Assembly (NCBI GenBank): GCA_964545205.1
Contig: CAZJFH010000077.1
Span: 1-22,801, forward strand
Direction of reading: 5' to 3'
DNA from: CAZJFH01 sp964545205
Lineage (GTDB): Bacteria; Pseudomonadota; Alphaproteobacteria; Rhodospirillales; Magnetospirillaceae
Length of the DNA stretch: 22,801 nt
In this document: positions 20,989-22,801 of the stretch, piece after piece
How positions within the stretch are numbered: the stretch's first letter is position 1
Layout of the letters: each line of letters starts with the position of its first letter
Program-made: the position numbers and the translations under genes
Notes under the pieces: model-generated
Database searches by the model: none
Seen by the model: the letters and a program-made list of their open reading frames with translations, nothing else
Told to the model about the DNA's origin: nothing

Positions 20989-22400
20989 GCGCCGCGCGAA
21001 GCAAGCCGCCGATCGTCTCCGATCCGTTCTATCCGCGGCTGAAGGCGCTGGTGATCGAACGCACCGGCATGGCGTTCTACCGCGAGCGCGACGACGACCT
21101 CGCGCGCATTCTCGGCGTGCGCTTCCAGGTGCGCGGCGTCAAGGACTGCGCCAGCTATCTCGAGCTGCTGACCGACCGCGCCGAACTCGAGGAGCTGATC
21201 GGCGAACTGACGATCGGCGAGACCTACTTCTTCCGCTACCGCGAGCAGTTCGACGCGCTGCGCGACCTGGTGCTGCCCGATGTCGTCGAGCGCAACAAGC
21301 CGCGGCGGCGGCTGCGCATCTGGAGCGCCGGCTGCGCCACCGGGCCCGAGCCCTACACGGTCGCCATCATCCTCAAGCAGCGCTTCGGTCATCTGATCGA
21401 CGGCTGGGACGTCGACATCGTCGGCACCGACATCAACCAGCGATTCCTGGCCCGCGCCCGCGAGGGCCTCTACGACGACTGGGCGTTCCGCGCCACGCCG
21501 GACGCCATGCGCAACGCCTGCTTCGACCGCGTCGGCCGCCAGTGGCGCATCAAGCCCGAATACCGCGACTGGGTGCGCTTCGCGTATCACAACCTGGTCG
21601 ACGATCCCTATCCCTCGCTGGCGCATGGCCTGACCGAGTTCGACGTCATCCTGTGCCGCAACGTGGTGATCTACTTCACCACCGAGACCTTCCGCAGCGT
21701 GCTGGCCGGATTCCGCGCCAGCCTGGTCGAGGGCGGCTGGCTGGTGGTCGGGCATTCCGAGCTGAACACCGAGCTGTTCCGCGCCTTCCGCCTGGTCGAG
21801 GCGCCCGGGGCGGTGCTCTACCAGAAATCCGCCGCTCCCGACGCGCGGCGTCCGTTCGACCCGCCGCCGGTGTCCGAATTCGTCGAAGCCGAGCCGGAGC
21901 CGGAGCCGACGCCGCCGTGGTTCGCCGAAGAGCCGCCGCCCGCGCCGCCGGTCGAGCCGCAGGCGATCGAGCCCGCGGTCATCGCCGTCGAGGCGCCCGA
22001 CGGCCCCGACCCCGCCGCCGAACTGCGCGCGCTCGCCGATCAGGGGGCTTGGCTGGAACTGGTCCGCCGCGCCGACAAGCTGATCGCCGAGGAGCCGCTG
22101 CAGCCGCTGGCCCATCTGTTCCGCGGCCTCGCGCTGGAGAACCGCGGCGACGGCGCCGCCGCCGCCGAGGCGTTGCGGCGCGCCATCTATCTCGACCGCT
22201 CGCTGGCGCTCGCGCATTATCAGCTCGGGCGGGTGCTGCGCGAGGCCGCCGACGCCGCGGGTGCCGAACGCTCGTTCCGCAACGCGCAGCGCCTGGTCGA
22301 GCGCGCCGATCCCGGCGCCATCGTGGCCGGCACCGAAGACATGACCGTGGCCGAGCTCGCCGGCCTGTTGCGGATTCAGTTCGAGGCGTGTGGCGGATGA
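20985..22400 (+). CDS. CheR-type methyltransferase with C-terminal TPR domain (WspC-like)
   Basis: A 471-residue protein that methylates glutamates of chemoreceptors with S-adenosylmethionine. CheR N-terminal helices span about 14-80 (with LTIGETYFFR), the SAM-binding domain about 105-280 with IWSAGCATGPEPYTVA (112-127), GTDIN (147-151), the catalytic-domain motif FDVILCRNVVIYF (219-231) and VVGHSE. A Pro/Glu-rich linker (about 285-335) leads to two to three TPR-like repeats (345-440; LAHLFRGLALENRGDGAAAAEALRRAI, LALAHYQLGRVLREA). CheR-TPR proteins are typical of Frz, Wsp and other alternative-function chemosensory systems rather than classic flagellar ones. Overlaps both neighbours by ATGA, so it is translationally coupled. 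The common GEEP in motif I is GPEP here, a minor change. Confidence 0.92.
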   Translation: MSAARSKPPIVSDPFYPRLKALVIERTGMAFYRERDDDLARILGVRFQVRGVKDCASYLELLTDRAELEELIGELTIGETYFFRYREQFDALRDLVLPDVVERNKPRRRLRIWSAGCATGPEPYTVAIILKQRFGHLIDGWDVDIVGTDINQRFLARAREGLYDDWAFRATPDAMRNACFDRVGRQWRIKPEYRDWVRFAYHNLVDDPYPSLAHGLTEFDVILCRNVVIYFTTETFRSVLAGFRASLVEGGWLVVGHSELNTELFRAFRLVEAPGAVLYQKSAAPDARRPFDPPPVSEFVEAEPEPEPTPPWFAEEPPPAPPVEPQAIEPAVIAVEAPDGPDPAAELRALADQGAWLELVRRADKLIAEEPLQPLAHLFRGLALENRGDGAAAAEALRRAIYLDRSLALAHYQLGRVLREAADAAGAERSFRNAQRLVERADPGAIVAGTEDMTVAELAGLLRIQFEACGG

Positions 22401-22801
22401 GCGGGGGACGGATCGACTGGGCCGCGGTGAGGCGGCGGCTGGCGGAAGGCGAAGCGGGGATCGAGCGCTCGCTGGCGCCCGACGGCGCGCGGCTGCAGGC
22501 GCTGCTTCGGCGCCGCGCCGCCAGGCTGGCCGAGCGCCGGCTCGATGCCGTCGTCGAGCCGACGGTCGAGATCCTCGGCTTCCAGCTCGGCGCCGAATGG
22601 TGCGGCCTGCCGCTGACCGTGGTGGCCGAGGTGCAGCCGTTCCGGCGCTGCACGCCGGTGCCGGGGCTGGTGCCCGAGGTGCTGGGCGTGATCAACCTGC
22701 GCGGCCAGATCCGGCCGGTGCTCGATCTGCGCCGCCTCGTCGGCGCCAAGCCGGCGGACGGCGAGGCCGAGGGATACATCCTGTTCCTGCGCGACGGCGC
22801 C
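22397..22801 (+). CDS. Second CheW with N-terminal extension, 3' end outside window (WspD-like)
   Basis: The first 135 residues of a CheW-domain protein, cut by the window edge. An Arg/Ala/Leu-rich helical extension (about 1-57, DWAAVRRRLAEGEAGIERSL) precedes the CheW domain, which begins at VEILGFQLGAEWCGLPL and contains VPEVLGVINLRGQIRPVLDLRRLV with the classic NLRG. Such N-extended CheW proteins sit after cheR-TPR in Wsp-like operons. The ATG overlaps the cheR stop (ATGA). CheA, CheB and receptor genes are expected beyond the right edge. Confidence 0.88.
   Translation, partial: MSGGRIDWAAVRRRLAEGEAGIERSLAPDGARLQALLRRRAARLAERRLDAVVEPTVEILGFQLGAEWCGLPLTVVAEVQPFRRCTPVPGLVPEVLGVINLRGQIRPVLDLRRLVGAKPADGEAEGYILFLRDGA

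Noticed and set aside
1..22801. CRISPR array, tRNA or rRNA, insertion sequence or prophage
   Set aside because: No regularly spaced repeats, no cloverleaf or rRNA signature, and no transposase, integrase or phage protein were seen anywhere in the window.

Overview
The window is a very GC-rich (roughly 70%), densely packed stretch of a Gram-negative chromosome. Gene content and order (lptF-lptD-surA-pdxA-rsmA), an LPS-transport outer membrane, a Cache-domain chemoreceptor, a SnoaL/DUF1127 protein and a CheW/CheR operon all point to an alphaproteobacterium, probably a Rhodospirillales-type environmental or motile lineage; I cannot name the genus. There is no tRNA, rRNA, CRISPR array, insertion sequence or prophage gene, and codon use looks uniform, so this is mostly core-like chromosome with small lineage-specific touches.

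Layout. (1) 1-354: no gene, several hairpins. (2) 355-1587 minus: a FadL/OmpP1-type outer-membrane porin, divergent from (3) 1810-2451 plus: a phosphoribosyltransferase-fold protein with an altered PRPP loop; the intergenic space holds two adjacent palindromes. (4) 2448-6985 minus: a two-gene signalling unit, a chemoreceptor followed by a PAS-GAF-HD-GYP protein whose periplasmic sensors are near-duplicates of each other. (5) 7117-13576 minus: the envelope-biogenesis operon lptF-lptD-surA-pdxA-rsmA, tightly overlapping and probably starting from a near-leaderless promoter; lptG is not next to lptF. (6) 13718-18393 minus: a DmdC-like acyl-CoA dehydrogenase, an FAD-linked 2-hydroxyacid oxidase, and a MocR-type regulator. 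(7) 18474-19022 plus: a SnoaL-like domain fused to DUF1127, divergent from the MocR gene across a region with two direct repeats. (8) 19023-19961 minus: Sua5/TsaC. (9) 19962-20490: a 0.5-kb region without protein genes that contains two strong minus-strand intrinsic terminators, each preceded by promoter-like elements, one with a Crp/Fnr-type box. These look like two unannotated small RNAs. (10) 20497-end plus: cheW, cheR-TPR and a second cheW with N-terminal extension, overlapping by ATGA and running off the window; the order resembles the start of a Wsp/alternative-function chemosensory operon.

How the parts work together. The lptF-lptD-surA group assembles the LPS export path and folds outer-membrane beta-barrels such as LptD and FadL; pdxA and rsmA ride along as in many proteobacteria. 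The chemoreceptor/HD-GYP pair probably reads one class of periplasmic ligand into both a chemotaxis array and c-di-GMP breakdown. The most novel items are the two candidate small RNAs between tsaC and cheW, the SnoaL-DUF1127 fusion under possible MocR control, and the shared sensor in the receptor/HD-GYP pair. All functional calls come from reading motifs by eye; no database search was run.
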